From: Achromobacter piechaudii NBRC 102461 | Lineage (GTDB): Bacteria; Pseudomonadota; Gammaproteobacteria; Burkholderiales; Burkholderiaceae_B | Direction of reading: 5' to 3' | Assembly: GCF_001571245.1 (NCBI RefSeq) | Contig: NZ_BCTK01000005.1 | Location: 372,001 to 436,000, forward strand | DNA: 64,000 bases | Shown: piece by piece, positions 35,728 to 45,959 of the stretch | Layout: each line of letters opens with the position of its first letter | Position numbering within the stretch: the first letter of the stretch is position 1 | Position numbers and translations under genes: made by a program | Notes under the pieces: generated by a model | The model's database searches: none | What the model was told of the DNA's origin: nothing | The model's input: only the letters and a program-made list of their open reading frames with translations

Positions 35728-37629
35728 ATGGCGCCGTTCACCACTGTCATTACTGGATTGTTCTGGCTGTCGCTGCTGGGCGTGTGCGTGGGAGGCCTGC
35801 GCCGGGCCGCGTTGTGGCGGGTTGGCCGCCCGGCGCCGGTGCGCTGGCTGGACCTGCTGGCGGTGCCCAAGCGCTATTTCGTCGACCTGCATCGCGTGGT
35901 GGCGCGCGACCCCTACATTGCACGGACCCACGTGGCGACGGCGGGAGGCGCAGTGGCCGCCATGGCGCTGGTGGCGGTCAACTACGGTCTGGCGCTCTAC
36001 CTGCCCGCGTTGGACCTGGCCATCGCCGTGGCCGCGCTGGTGATGTTGAGCGGTTTGTTCTTCGTCTGGCACCGGCGTCGCAAGCCGCCAGCGCGTCTGT
36101 CGCGCGGCTTGTGGGACCGCCTGCCCTGGATGCTGGGCGCGCTGGCGTTCGGCCTGCTCTTGCTTGGCGGCGTGTCCACCTCCTGGTTGGCCGGCGCGGC
36201 GGGCCTGGGCACCGTGGCTCTGCTGGCCATCGGCGCGTGGGAACTGACAGTCGGCATCGCGCGCGGAGGGCCGATGAAGCACGCGCTGGCTGGGCTGCTG
36301 CACCTGGCGTTCCATCCTCGTCGTGAACGCTTTAGCCGTGCATCGCCGGGGCAGAAGGCGGCATTGCGTCCGTTGGCGCTTGGCGGCTTACCCAAGAGCG
36401 AGACCCTGGGCGTGGGCAAGCCGGCCACCTTCGCGTGGAACCAGCTGCTGAGTTTTGACGCGTGCGTGCAGTGCGGAAAGTGTGAAGCCGCCTGTCCCGC
36501 CTTCGCTGCGGGGCAACCGCTGAACCCGAAGAAGCTGATCCAGGACATGGTGGTCGGCATGGCGGGCGGCACGGACGCCGCCTATACGGGCAGCCCCATG
36601 CCCGGCCTGTCCGTCGGCGGGCGCGAGGGCGGGGCCGACAAGACGCTGGTCCCCGGCTTGGTGCAGGCCGAGACGCTATGGGCCTGCACGACCTGCCGGG
36701 CCTGCGTGCACGAATGCCCGATGCTGATCGAACACGTCGACGCCGTCATCGACATGCGCCGCCAACAGACGCTTGAGCACGGCGCCGCGCCGGGGACGGC
36801 CCCCGCCGTGCTGGCAAACTTGCGCGAGACCGGTACGGCAGGCGGCTATGCGCTGGCCGCGCGCCATCATTGGGCGGTTGACCTGGATGTGGCTTGGATC
36901 CAGCCGGGCCAACCGGTGGATGTGCTGTTGATCGTGGGCGAGGGCGCCTTCGGGCTGCGGTATCAACGCAGCTTGCGCGCGCTGGTCAAGGCCATGCACG
37001 CGGGCGGTGTCAATTTCGCGGTGCTGGGCGACCGCGAAACCGATACCGGCGACATCGCGCGGCGGCTGGGTGACGAAGCCACCTTTCAGATGCTGGCCGG
37101 CCGGCTCATCCAGACGCTGTCCGAACTGTCCTTCAAGCGCATCGTCACGGCCGACCCGCACGTCCTGCATAGCCTGCGCAATGAATATCCCGCGCTGGGC
37201 GGGCACTATCAGGTAATGCATCACACCGGCCTGCTTGCCGAGCTGGCGGACGCTGGCCGATTGCGGTTCAAGCCTGCTGACAACGCGCCCGTGCTGACCT
37301 ACCACGATCCCTGCTATCTGGGCCGCTACAACGGCGAAACCGAGGCGCCGCGCAAACTGCTGGGCCAGCTTGGCCTGGGCATTAACGAAATGGCCCGCCA
37401 CGGGCTGAACTCGCGTTGTTGTGGGGCAGGCGGCGGCGCGGCGCTGACGGATATTCCCGGCGAACGACGCATCCCCGACATCCGCATCCAGGACGCACGC
37501 GACACCGGCGCGAATCTGGTGGTGGTCGCTTGTCCCAATTGCACGGCCATGCTCGAAGGCGTCGTGGGCCCCCGGCCAGACGTGCGCGATATCGCTGAAC
37601 TGGTTGCCGACGCGCTGGAGACATCATGA
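35728..37629 (+). CDS. dgcB: Dimethylglycine demethylation iron-sulphur protein DgcB
   Basis: A 633-residue membrane-associated electron carrier. The N-terminal region has several membrane helices (a DUF3483-type domain, residues 1-200). Two 4Fe-4S motifs follow (CVQCGKCEAACPAF and CTTCRACVHECPML), then two CCG-type cysteine-rich motifs (DPCYLGRYNGE with SRCCGAGGG, and CPNCTAML). It should pass electrons from DgcA towards the quinone pool, together with the EtfAB pair encoded next. It overlaps etfA by 4 bp. Confidence 0.92.
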   Translation: MAPFTTVITGLFWLSLLGVCVGGLRRAALWRVGRPAPVRWLDLLAVPKRYFVDLHRVVARDPYIARTHVATAGGAVAAMALVAVNYGLALYLPALDLAIAVAALVMLSGLFFVWHRRRKPPARLSRGLWDRLPWMLGALAFGLLLLGGVSTSWLAGAAGLGTVALLAIGAWELTVGIARGGPMKHALAGLLHLAFHPRRERFSRASPGQKAALRPLALGGLPKSETLGVGKPATFAWNQLLSFDACVQCGKCEAACPAFAAGQPLNPKKLIQDMVVGMAGGTDAAYTGSPMPGLSVGGREGGADKTLVPGLVQAETLWACTTCRACVHECPMLIEHVDAVIDMRRQQTLEHGAAPGTAPAVLANLRETGTAGGYALAARHHWAVDLDVAWIQPGQPVDVLLIVGEGAFGLRYQRSLRALVKAMHAGGVNFAVLGDRETDTGDIARRLGDEATFQMLAGRLIQTLSELSFKRIVTADPHVLHSLRNEYPALGGHYQVMHHTGLLAELADAGRLRFKPADNAPVLTYHDPCYLGRYNGETEAPRKLLGQLGLGINEMARHGLNSRCCGAGGGAALTDIPGERRIPDIRIQDARDTGANLVVVACPNCTAMLEGVVGPRPDVRDIAELVADALETS

Positions 37630-38768
37630 ACCCGATCCGCAGAGTCAACCCACGCAGGCCATATACCTTGTCGGACGCGGGCGTTCGACGCATCGAGCTT
37701 GGCGCGGATACGGAGAATGGCGGCCGGGATCCACGGCGGGCCGTCGCACCCAAGCCCTTGCGCGCCACCGAGGCGTTGCGCTGCGTGCTGGCCGTGGCGC
37801 ACAGCGATCGCGGGGAGCTGGACGCGCATGCGCGCCAGGCCGTGGCGGCGGCGGCTCTGCTTGCCGCACATGACACCTGGGTGCACCTGCTGGTCTTCGG
37901 AGAATTCAACGGCGATGCCGGGGCCTTGGGCGTCGACCGCTTGACGGTCATCGCCGCCTCGCCGGCCTACGCGCCAGACACCGAACTGGCGGCGCTGTTG
38001 GTGGTGATGAACCGGGATCGCCCGCTGCATGTCTTCCTTCCCGACAACGGCCTGCCGGACGGCGACCTGGGCCGGCGTCTGGCCGCCGCCACGCGCGAAA
38101 CGGTGGCCAGCCACGTGGTGGAGATCAACCGCGATGGCGTGGCGTGTCTCTACCGACCCGTCAACCACGACCCAACGACTCTGTCTCGGCAACCGGCAGG
38201 CCCCCGGCGCGCGCGCCGTCCCTTGCCGCGCATCGTGCTGCTGGCGCCGGACGCCGTCGATGACCGGCTGCCTTTCGTCGGGCACGGCGAGTGCACAAGA
38301 GGCGCGGCGCTGCCCATGGCCTCCGCCTATCGCGATCAGGGCACGCGCACGCTTGCCGCCCAGGAAGTCGATCTGGAAGAGGCCGACCTGATCGTGTCGG
38401 CGGGCAATGGCGTGCGCGACCTGGATGGCTTTCATGCCCTGGCCGACGAGCTGGGCGCGGCGGTCGGGGCCAGCCGCGTGGCGGTCGACGACGGGCGCTT
38501 TGCACGCGCCCAGCAGATCGGCGCAACCGGCAAGACGGTCAGCGCCAGCGCCTATCTGGCGTTCGGCATATCCGGGGCGGTGCAACATCTGCAAGGTATC
38601 AAGGATTGCCGGCACGTCATCGCCATCAACCTGGACGCCGCCGCGCCGCTGGTCCGGCGCGCAGACCTCAGCATCATCGACGACACGCAACGCGTCGCCC
38701 AGGCGCTGCTTGCCCAGGTCAAGCAGGCCCGCGCCGTCCACCGAAACCGCGAGGCCGCCGATGGCTGA
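37626..38768 (+). CDS. Electron-transfer flavoprotein alpha-type subunit of the dgc locus
   Basis: A 380-residue EtfA-like protein. The N-terminal part is extended and Arg/Ala-rich, followed by the etfA domain (LRCVLAVAHSDRGELDAH) and the C-terminal FAD-binding domain (LIVSAGNGVRDLDGFHALAD, GQ-type AQQIGATGKTVSASAYLAFG, GISGAVQHLQGIKDCRHVIA). It accepts electrons from the demethylase. It overlaps dgcB at its start and overlaps the beta subunit by 8 bp. Confidence 0.9.
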   Translation: MNPIRRVNPRRPYTLSDAGVRRIELGADTENGGRDPRRAVAPKPLRATEALRCVLAVAHSDRGELDAHARQAVAAAALLAAHDTWVHLLVFGEFNGDAGALGVDRLTVIAASPAYAPDTELAALLVVMNRDRPLHVFLPDNGLPDGDLGRRLAAATRETVASHVVEINRDGVACLYRPVNHDPTTLSRQPAGPRRARRPLPRIVLLAPDAVDDRLPFVGHGECTRGAALPMASAYRDQGTRTLAAQEVDLEEADLIVSAGNGVRDLDGFHALADELGAAVGASRVAVDDGRFARAQQIGATGKTVSASAYLAFGISGAVQHLQGIKDCRHVIAINLDAAAPLVRRADLSIIDDTQRVAQALLAQVKQARAVHRNREAADG

Positions 38769-39522
38769 TCTGCGTATTGCCGTCCTGGTCTCGGTGGGCG
38801 TGCATCCCGTCAGCGGCGTGGCGCGCTGGAGCCGCAACGACGCGCAGGCGCTGGCGCTGGCATGGTCGCTCGGCGCTGGCAAGGTTGACGTCGTCCATGC
38901 GGGCAACCCGGCCGAGCCGGCGCTGCGCGACTATCTGGCGCTGGGCGCGCAAACGGTCCAGGCGATCGACGTGCCCACCGGGTACGACATCCTGGATGCG
39001 CTGGCCGAGCACGTGCGCGGGTACGACCTGGTGGTGTGCGGCGCGCGCGCGGAAAGCGGCGACGGCAGCGGCCTGCTGCCTTATCTGCTAGCCCAAAAGT
39101 TGCACATGCCACTACTGCCCGCCGTCCTGTCGGCAACCGTGAGCGACGGTAGCGCGGTCACGCAGCAATGCTTGCCGAAAGGCCGGCGGCGAGAAATCGC
39201 CGCCACGCTGCCGGCCGTGCTGGCGGTGCATCCCCTGGCCGCGTTCGAGGTACGCCATGTGTATGCGCGCGAACGGGCGGGGCAGGTGGCGTCGCATGCG
39301 CCGGCCGTGCCGGGCGCGCCGTTGGCCACGATGCGAATCGAACCGGCCATCGGCAGCCCGCGCAAGTTGGCGGCCCGCGAATCGCGCTCAGGGCGCGCGC
39401 GACTGCTGGCCGCGATCACGATGGAAAGTCGTGGCGGGACGGTTATCACCGAAGGATCCCCCGCCGAAAAGGCGCAGGCGGTCATCGACTACCTGCGCGC
39501 CCACAGCCTGATTGATTACTGA
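38761..39522 (+). CDS. Electron-transfer flavoprotein beta-type subunit of the dgc locus
   Basis: A 253-residue EtfB-like partner of the preceding EtfA. Signatures are IAVLVSVGVHPVSGVARWS near the start, a nucleotide-binding stretch YDLVVCGARAESGDGSGLLP, and the C-terminal MRIEPAIGSPRKLAARES recognition-loop region. The ATG at 38761 is inside the last codons of etfA, showing translational coupling; the frame is open further upstream but that part overlaps etfA. gbcA starts 8 bp after its stop. Confidence 0.9.
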   Translation: MADLRIAVLVSVGVHPVSGVARWSRNDAQALALAWSLGAGKVDVVHAGNPAEPALRDYLALGAQTVQAIDVPTGYDILDALAEHVRGYDLVVCGARAESGDGSGLLPYLLAQKLHMPLLPAVLSATVSDGSAVTQQCLPKGRRREIAATLPAVLAVHPLAAFEVRHVYARERAGQVASHAPAVPGAPLATMRIEPAIGSPRKLAARESRSGRARLLAAITMESRGGTVITEGSPAEKAQAVIDYLRAHSLIDY

Positions 39523-39530
39523 GGTGGAAC

Positions 39531-40808
39531 ATGACCATCACCCAGCGGATTTGCGCCGTTCGCTCCCCCATCGACGAATCGATCCGCGCGATGATCGCCA
39601 ATCGCCGGCCCGGCCACAGCCTGGAAGCTGCCTTCTATCTGAGTCCGGCCGTGTACGAGATGGACATGGAGGCAATCTTCGGCCGGCATTGGATATTCGT
39701 CGCGGTCGAACCCGACATCCCGGAACCCGGCGACTACGTGACGGTCGAGATCGGCAAGCAGTCGGTGGTGCTGGTCCGCGATGACGACGGCCAGGTGCGG
39801 GCCTATCACAACGTCTGCCGGCATCGTGGCGCGCGGCTCTGCGTGACGCCGCAAGGCTCGGTCGGCAATCTGGTCTGTTCCTATCATCAATGGACCTACA
39901 CGCTGAACGGCAAGCTGGCCTATGCGGAACACATGGGCGAAGGGTTCGACAAAAGCCTCTACAGCCTGAAGCCCGTGCGCGTCGAGACCCTGAGCGGACT
40001 GATCTTCGTCTGCCTCGCCGCCGATGCACCCGAAGACTTCGCGGCGATGCGCGAACAGGTGGAACCTTATTTGCGGCCCCACCAACTTCAAGACTGCAAG
40101 GTCGCCGCGCAGATCGACATCATCGAGGAGGGCAACTGGAAGCTCACGATGGAGAACAACCGCGAGTGCTATCACTGCGCCGTCAACCATCCTGAACTGA
40201 CCGCCTCCCTGTTTGAATTCGGCTACGGCTATGAGCCGTCGCCATCCAACGTCGACCAATTGCAGCGGTTCGAGCAGATGTCGGCCGCGCGTTGCGAGGA
40301 ATGGGAAGCCGCAGGCCTGCCCAGCGCCGAATGTGAAACGCTGGACAGCCGCATCACGGGGTATCGCGTGCGGCGCATGCCGCTGGACCAGGCGGGCGAG
40401 TCGCAGACGATGGACGGCCGGGCCGCCTCCAACAAGCTGTTGGGTGCGCTGACGCGCCGCGATCTGGGCGGGCTGTCGTTATGGACGCAGCCCAACGCGT
40501 GGTTTCACTTCATGAGCGACCACGTCGTCGCCTTCTCGGCGCTGCCGCTGGGGCCCGAAAAGACGCTGGTCCGTACCCGTTGGCTGGTGCGCAAGGACGC
40601 GGTGGAAAACGTGGATTACGACGTCCAGAACCTGACCGCCGTCTGGCGGGCCACCAACGCGCAGGACCGCGCGCTGGTCGAGATGTCGCAGCAGGGCGTG
40701 CGCAGTCCCGCGTATCAGCCCGGCCCCTATTCGCCCTTCACCGAAAGCCTGGTGGACAAGTTCTGTAATTGGTATGTCGGCCGGCTGGCGGCCTGCTATC
40801 CGGATTAA
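39531..40808 (+). CDS. gbcA: Glycine betaine monooxygenase, Rieske oxygenase subunit
   Basis: A 425-residue Rieske non-haem iron oxygenase that removes one methyl group from glycine betaine as formaldehyde, yielding dimethylglycine. The Rieske [2Fe-2S] ligands are C96-x-H98 and C116-x-x-H119 (CRHRG and CSYHQW). The mononuclear iron site includes ENNRECYHCAVNHPE. It is paired with the reductase GbcB 9 bp downstream. This is the entry step of the pathway, and its position inside the dgc operon rather than as a separate unit is notable. AGGTGG precedes the ATG. Confidence 0.95.
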   Translation: MTITQRICAVRSPIDESIRAMIANRRPGHSLEAAFYLSPAVYEMDMEAIFGRHWIFVAVEPDIPEPGDYVTVEIGKQSVVLVRDDDGQVRAYHNVCRHRGARLCVTPQGSVGNLVCSYHQWTYTLNGKLAYAEHMGEGFDKSLYSLKPVRVETLSGLIFVCLAADAPEDFAAMREQVEPYLRPHQLQDCKVAAQIDIIEEGNWKLTMENNRECYHCAVNHPELTASLFEFGYGYEPSPSNVDQLQRFEQMSAARCEEWEAAGLPSAECETLDSRITGYRVRRMPLDQAGESQTMDGRAASNKLLGALTRRDLGGLSLWTQPNAWFHFMSDHVVAFSALPLGPEKTLVRTRWLVRKDAVENVDYDVQNLTAVWRATNAQDRALVEMSQQGVRSPAYQPGPYSPFTESLVDKFCNWYVGRLAACYPD

Positions 40809-40817
40809 GAGGCCGCC

Positions 40818-41942
40818 ATGCCGCACAAGCTTTTACGTATCCATCAACCCGAGTTCTGGCAGCGGCTGCCCTCTCCGTGGGATAGCGAGACCGAGGAAAC
40901 CCTGTTGTGCTGCCAGGTGCGCCAGGAGACGGCCGACGTCAAGAGCTTCTATTTCCGGTCCCGCGCCGGGCATGCCTTTCAGTTCGCGCCCGGCCAGTTC
41001 CTGACGCTGGAGCTGGATATCGACGGCGAACGCTTGAACCGCTGCTACACGATCTCCTCGCCGCCCACTCGGCCGCACACCCTGTCGATCACCGTCAAGC
41101 GCGTGCCGGGTGGCAAGGCGTCCAACTGGCTGCATGACTGCCTTGAAGTCGGGGACAAGTTGCGCGTGCTGGGGCCGGCGGGCGTGTTCTCGTCCGCGCT
41201 GCATCCGGCCGCGCGCTATCTGTTCCTGTCCGCGGGTTCCGGCATCACGCCCCTGATGTCCATGGCGCGCACCCATCGTGACCTGTGCGACGACCGCGAC
41301 ACGATCTTCGTGCATAGCGCCCGCACGCCGGACGACATCATCTTTGGACGCGAGCTTGCATTGTTCGCCGCCAGCCAGCGCCATTTTCGGACGCATTTCA
41401 TCTGCGAGACGCTGGGCGTAGATACCGGCTGGCATGGGCTGACCGGCCGTCTGAGCCTCGCCTCGCTCAAGCTGATCGCGCCTGACTTTCTGGAGCGCGA
41501 GGTGTTCGTCTGCGGGCCCGCTCCTTATATGCAGGCGGTCAGCGACATGCTGCGCGCGGCCGGCTTCGACATGGCGCGGCATCACCAGGAAAGCTTCTCT
41601 TTTGAAACGCTGTCCGAGCAGGACGCGGCGGGCGCGATCCCCGCGCCCGTGGCCGCGCCGCCGGATTCGGCCGACGTCGCCACGTACAGCGTCCAGTTTC
41701 AGCAAAGCCAGCGCACCATCTCCTGCGCGGGCGATCAGCCTGTGCTTGACGCCGCGCGCGCGGCTGGCCTGCGCATGCCCGCGTCCTGCACCCAGGGCCT
41801 GTGCGGCACCTGCAAGGTCCGCTTGCTGTCGGGCAACGTGGACATGCGGCATCAAGGCGGCATCCGGCAACGCGAAATCGATCAAGGTTTCATGTTGCTG
41901 TGTTGCAGCCGGCCCTTGAGCAATCTACTCATCGATAAATGA
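40818..41942 (+). CDS. gbcB: Glycine betaine monooxygenase, ferredoxin reductase subunit
   Basis: A 374-residue reductase delivering electrons from NAD(P)H to GbcA. The FAD domain has LNRCYTISSPPTRP, the nucleotide domain has YLFLSAGSGITPLMSMAR and VFVCGPAPYM, and the C-terminal plant-type [2Fe-2S] domain has PASCTQGLCGTCKVRLLSGN with the fourth cysteine in LLCCSRP. The stop overlaps the start of gbdR by 4 bp. Confidence 0.94.
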   Translation: MPHKLLRIHQPEFWQRLPSPWDSETEETLLCCQVRQETADVKSFYFRSRAGHAFQFAPGQFLTLELDIDGERLNRCYTISSPPTRPHTLSITVKRVPGGKASNWLHDCLEVGDKLRVLGPAGVFSSALHPAARYLFLSAGSGITPLMSMARTHRDLCDDRDTIFVHSARTPDDIIFGRELALFAASQRHFRTHFICETLGVDTGWHGLTGRLSLASLKLIAPDFLEREVFVCGPAPYMQAVSDMLRAAGFDMARHHQESFSFETLSEQDAAGAIPAPVAAPPDSADVATYSVQFQQSQRTISCAGDQPVLDAARAAGLRMPASCTQGLCGTCKVRLLSGNVDMRHQGGIRQREIDQGFMLLCCSRPLSNLLIDK

Positions 41943-42982
41943 CGGAACAGTCGAGATCCATGCCTATGCACCAAGCCTTAGCTCACGTTGCCAACGAATC
42001 GTGGTCCGTATCCCCAGCCCCTGCCGCGGCTTCCCGGCAGTTGCACTTCGGCTTCCTGCTATTGCCGAATTTTTCGATGATCGCGTTTTCCGGGGCGGTG
42101 GAAGTGCTGCGCATGGCCAACACCGTCAGCCGCCGCGAACTTTACCGCTGGTCGGTCATGACCCTGGACGGCGAGGCGGTCCAGGCCAGCAACCGGCTGC
42201 CGATCGAACCGCTGGCGTCAAGGGGGCTGGTGGATGATTGGGACGCGCTGATCGTCTGCGGCGGCATGCAGGTCCAGGATCAGGTGACCGAGCCCGTCGT
42301 CAAGTTGCTGCAAAGCCTCGCCCGCCAGGGCGTGGCGTTGGGCGGTATCTGCACGGGCAGCTACGCGCTGGTGAAGGCCGGCCTGATGACGGGGTATCGC
42401 TGCGCGATGCACTGGGAAAACCTCTTTGCCGTGCGCGAGGAATTCCCCTCCGTCGAACTGACCGAGGAACTGTTCGTGATCGACCGCGACCGCATGACCA
42501 GCTCAGGCGGCACTGCGCCGATCGATCTGATGCTGGGCATCACCGCCGAGCGCTTCGGCGATGAGTTGGCGCAGGGCGTGTCCGAGCAATTTCTGCTTGA
42601 GCGCATCCGCTCGCCATCGGAACGGCAGCATATTCCGATGGTGGCCCGGGTGGGGTTCAACCGGCAGGAACTGCTTAACGTGGCGCAGTTGATGGAAGCG
42701 CATATCGAAGACCCCTTGTCGTTCAGGCAGATTGCCCTTCAGATCGGTTTGTCGCAGCGCCAGTTGCAGCGCATGTTCAAGTATTACCTGGGTATGTCGC
42801 CCATGCGCTACTACCTGTGGTTGCGCCTTTTGCGCGCCCGCGAACTGTTGTTGCAGACGCGCATGACCATCATGGGAGTGACCGTGGCGTGCGGCTTTCA
42901 GTCGCCTTGCCATTTCAGCAAGGCGTACCGCGCCCGCTTCGGGCGTTCGCCCAGCAGCGAGCGCAGGCAGGTGCACGGCTAG
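41939..42982 (+). CDS. gbdR: GlxA-type AraC-family regulator, GbdR-like
   Basis: A 347-residue regulator with an N-terminal DJ-1-like domain (ALIVCGGMQVQ, GGICTGSYALVKAGLM, HWENL, GGTAPIDLMLG) and a C-terminal AraC HTH (IGLSQRQLQRMFKYYLGMSP, VACGFQSPCHFSKAYRARFG). GbdR of Pseudomonas senses betaine and dimethylglycine and activates gbc, dgc and sox genes. Here the gene overlaps gbcB by 4 bp, so it is the last gene of the operon it presumably activates, a positive loop. It is a paralogue of the regulator at 29469-30545. Confidence 0.88.
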   Translation: MTEQSRSMPMHQALAHVANESWSVSPAPAAASRQLHFGFLLLPNFSMIAFSGAVEVLRMANTVSRRELYRWSVMTLDGEAVQASNRLPIEPLASRGLVDDWDALIVCGGMQVQDQVTEPVVKLLQSLARQGVALGGICTGSYALVKAGLMTGYRCAMHWENLFAVREEFPSVELTEELFVIDRDRMTSSGGTAPIDLMLGITAERFGDELAQGVSEQFLLERIRSPSERQHIPMVARVGFNRQELLNVAQLMEAHIEDPLSFRQIALQIGLSQRQLQRMFKYYLGMSPMRYYLWLRLLRARELLLQTRMTIMGVTVACGFQSPCHFSKAYRARFGRSPSSERRQVHG

Positions 42983-42991
42983 GCCGGTCGT

Positions 42992-44188
42992 TCAGGCGGC
43001 CAGCATCGCGTGGGGGTCGATCACGAATTTCCTGGGCGCGCCGGCATCGAAGGCGGCGTAGCCGTCCGGCGCCGCGTCCAGCGCGATGACCTCTACGCCC
43101 ACCACCTCGGCGATGTTGATGCGGTCCCAAAGAATGGCCTGCATCAGCGCGCGGTTGTATTTCAGGACGGGCGTCTGCCCCGTGTGAAAGCTGTGCGCCT
43201 TTGCCCAGCCCAGCCCGAAGCGCACCGACAGGCTGCCCCGGCGCGCGGCGGGGTCGCTGGCGCCGGGGTCGTCGGTGACGTACAGCCCCGGAATGCCGAT
43301 ACGGCCCGCCACGCGTGTGATGTCCATCAAGGCGTTCAACACGGCGGCGGGCGCTTCCGCCTGCGACCCGGCAGCGCCGTGCCCGCGTGCCTCGAAGCCC
43401 ACGGCATCGATGGCGCAATCGACTTCGGGCGTGCCCAGCAGGGCGGCAATCTGGTGGCCCAGCGGGGCGTCCAGCGACAGGTTGGCCGTTTCAAAGCCGA
43501 CTTTGCGCGCGTGCTCCAGCCGCAAGGGGTTCAGGTCGCCCACGATGACCACCGCCGCGCCCAGCAGGCGCGCGGACGCGGCGGCGGCCATGCCGACCGG
43601 GCCCGCGCCCGCCACGTACACGGTGCTGCCCGGGCCGACGCCCGCGCTCACCGCGCCATGAAAGCCGGTGGGAAGAATGTCGGACAGGCAGGTCAGGTCG
43701 CGTATCTTGGCCATCGCCTGGTCGCGGTCGGGAAAGCGCAGCAGGTTGAAGTCGGCGTACGGCACCATGACGTATTCCGCTTGCCCGCCGATCCAGTCGC
43801 CCATGTCGACATAGCCGTAGGCGCCGCCTGCGCGCGCCGGATTGACAGTCAGACAGACGCCGGTGTCCTGCTCCTTGCAGGTGCGGCAGCGTCCACAGGC
43901 CACGTTGAATGGCACCGACACCAGATCGCCGGCCTTCAGCGTTTCCACGTCGCGGCCCACTTCGATGACTTCGCCGGTGATCTCGTGGCCCAGCACCAGG
44001 CCTTTCTGCGCCGTCGTGCGGCCGCGCACCATGTGCTGGTCCGATCCGCAGATGTTGGTGGTCACCACTTTCAAGATCACGCCATGTTCGACCTTGCGGC
44101 CGCGCGGGTCCTCCAGCTTCGGAAAGCTGATCGACTGCACTTCGACCCGTCCGTCGCCCACGTACACCACGCCTCTGTTCGCTGCCAT
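42992..44188 (-). CDS. fdhA: Glutathione-independent formaldehyde dehydrogenase
   Basis: A 398-residue zinc-dependent alcohol-dehydrogenase-family enzyme that oxidises the formaldehyde released at each demethylation step. Catalytic zinc region [13 protein letters not shown], structural zinc loop [15 protein letters not shown] and nucleotide fold [20 protein letters not shown] are visible, with the PapA-like FDH insertions. The start at 44188 follows GGGAG. It is convergent with gbdR (9 bp apart) and divergent from soxB, with 232 bp between them. Confidence 0.93.
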   Translation of the reverse strand: MAANRGVVYVGDGRVEVQSISFPKLEDPRGRKVEHGVILKVVTTNICGSDQHMVRGRTTAQKGLVLGHEITGEVIEVGRDVETLKAGDLVSVPFNVACGRCRTCKEQDTGVCLTVNPARAGGAYGYVDMGDWIGGQAEYVMVPYADFNLLRFPDRDQAMAKIRDLTCLSDILPTGFHGAVSAGVGPGSTVYVAGAGPVGMAAAASARLLGAAVVIVGDLNPLRLEHARKVGFETANLSLDAPLGHQIAALLGTPEVDCAIDAVGFEARGHGAAGSQAEAPAAVLNALMDITRVAGRIGIPGLYVTDDPGASDPAARRGSLSVRFGLGWAKAHSFHTGQTPVLKYNRALMQAILWDRINIAEVVGVEVIALDAAPDGYAAFDAGAPRKFVIDPHAMLAA

Positions 44189-44420
44189 GTCTGCGTCTCC
44201 CTGCCGGCCGGGCCGGATTGGTGCGGGCCCGCGCCCGCCACCGGCCGATTTTGGCAATCCCCCTTGCAGACCACGCAGCCGCGCGCGACAGGATCCAGCC
44301 GGTATGCGCCAGTGGGCGGCCGCGCGTCGCGCTTGTCGGAATCAGGCAAGTTCCCGGCCGGTCCAGCCAGTCGCGGCGCGCGCCTTCGGAGAAAAATGGG
44401 AACCCTGTCTAGGAGCCACG

Positions 44421-45665
44421 ATGAGCCGCTATTCCCTGTTCAGCCTGATCCGCCATGGCTTTTCCAACCACGAACGCTGGCCGCGCGCCTGGCGCAGCCC
44501 CGAGCCCCGGCGCGCCTACGACATCGTGGTGGTGGGCGGCGGCGGCCATGGCCTGGCGACGGCGTATTACCTGGCCAAAGAACATGGCTTGAAGAACATC
44601 GCCGTGCTGGAAAAAGGCTGGGTGGGTGGCGGCAACACGGCGCGCAACACCACGATCGTGCGGTCCAACTACCTGTGGGATGAATCGTCCCAGCTGTACG
44701 AAAAGTCGATGCAGCTATGGGAAGGGCTGTCGCAGGAGCTGAACTACAACGTCATGTTCAGCCAGCGCGGCGTGATGAACCTGGCGCACACGTTGCAGGA
44801 CGTGCGCGACACCAAGCGCCGCATCACCGCCAACCGGTACAACGGCATCGACGGCGAATGGCTGACGCCGGCGCAGATCAAGGAGATCGTGCCCGCCATC
44901 AACCTGGACTGCCGCTATCCGGTGCTGGGGGCCTCGTTCCAGCGGCGTGGCGGCGTTGCCCGGCACGACGCGGTGGCGTGGGGATACGCGCGCGCGGCCG
45001 ATCGGCTGGGCGTGGACATCATCGAGAATTGCGCGGTCACGGGTATCCGGCGCGAAGATGGCGAAGTGCGCGGGGTGGAGACCGAACGGGGATTCATCCT
45101 CGCGCCAAAGGTCGCGGTCGTCGCGGCCGGCCATTCCAGCGTGATCGCCGACATGGCTGGGTTGCGCCTGCCGCTCGAAAGCCATCCGTTGCAGGCGCTG
45201 GTGTCCGAGCCGCTCAAGCCCGTGCTGGACACCGTCGTGATGTCCAACGCGGTGCACGCCTACATCAGCCAATCCGACAAGGGCGACCTGGTCATCGGCG
45301 CCGGCATCGACCAATACGTCGGTTACGGGCAGCGCGGCAGCTTCCACCTGATCGAAAGCACCTTGCAGGCCATTGTCGAAATGTTCCCCGCGTTCAGCCG
45401 CGTGCGCATGAACCGGCAGTGGGGCGGGATCGTCGACGTGTCGCCCGATGCCTGCCCCGTCATCTCCACGACGCCCATCAAGGGGCTGTACTTCAATTGC
45501 GGTTGGGGCACGGGCGGCTTCAAGGCCACGCCGGGCTCGGGGTGGGTCTTTGCCTATACCGTCGCCAACAACGCGCCGCATCGGCTCAACGCGCCTTTCT
45601 CGCTGAACCGCTTCCACACCGGCCATTTGATCGACGAGCACGGCGCCGCCGCCGTCGCGCACTGA
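44421..45665 (+). CDS. soxB: Sarcosine oxidase subunit beta
   Basis: A 414-residue flavoprotein subunit of heterotetrameric sarcosine oxidase, which converts sarcosine to glycine, transferring the methyl group to tetrahydrofolate or releasing formaldehyde. The N-terminal FAD fold reads [20 protein letters not shown], followed by [16 protein letters not shown]. The conserved [17 protein letters not shown] and the C-terminal [15 protein letters not shown] and [14 protein letters not shown] are typical. AGGAG precedes the ATG at 44421. soxD starts 15 bp after it. Confidence 0.95.
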   Translation: MSRYSLFSLIRHGFSNHERWPRAWRSPEPRRAYDIVVVGGGGHGLATAYYLAKEHGLKNIAVLEKGWVGGGNTARNTTIVRSNYLWDESSQLYEKSMQLWEGLSQELNYNVMFSQRGVMNLAHTLQDVRDTKRRITANRYNGIDGEWLTPAQIKEIVPAINLDCRYPVLGASFQRRGGVARHDAVAWGYARAADRLGVDIIENCAVTGIRREDGEVRGVETERGFILAPKVAVVAAGHSSVIADMAGLRLPLESHPLQALVSEPLKPVLDTVVMSNAVHAYISQSDKGDLVIGAGIDQYVGYGQRGSFHLIESTLQAIVEMFPAFSRVRMNRQWGGIVDVSPDACPVISTTPIKGLYFNCGWGTGGFKATPGSGWVFAYTVANNAPHRLNAPFSLNRFHTGHLIDEHGAAAVAH

Positions 45666-45680
45666 ATGCAGAGGTTGAAA

Positions 45681-45959
45681 ATGCTGATGCTCACCTGTCC
45701 CTACTGCGGCCCCCGCGCCGAAACCGAATTCATCTGCGGCGGCGAAGCCGACATTGTCCGACCCATCGATTGCGATTCTTTGTCGGACGCCCAATGGGCC
45801 GACTACGCGTTCATGCGCCGCAATGCGCGCGGCCGCAACCGCGAGCAATGGCAGCACGCGCACGGCTGCCGCCGCTGGTTCCTGGCCGAGCGCGACACGG
45901 TCAGCCACGAATTCCACGGCTTCCATACGTTCGAACACGCGGCAGGAGAACGCAAATGA
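45681..45959 (+). CDS. soxD: Sarcosine oxidase subunit delta
   Basis: A 92-residue zinc-binding subunit. Metal ligands are CPYCGPR near the start, and HAHGCRRWF in the second half, as in other SoxD proteins. The start at 45681 follows AGAGG; an ATG at 45666, abutting the soxB stop, is also in frame. Its TGA overlaps the soxA ATG (ATGA). Confidence 0.93.
   Translation: MLMLTCPYCGPRAETEFICGGEADIVRPIDCDSLSDAQWADYAFMRRNARGRNREQWQHAHGCRRWFLAERDTVSHEFHGFHTFEHAAGERK

Noticed and set aside
44717..45955. A long N-terminal extension of the soxA frame through soxB and soxD
   Set aside because: It has no family match. The ATGA overlap with soxD and the domain start fix the soxA start at 45956.
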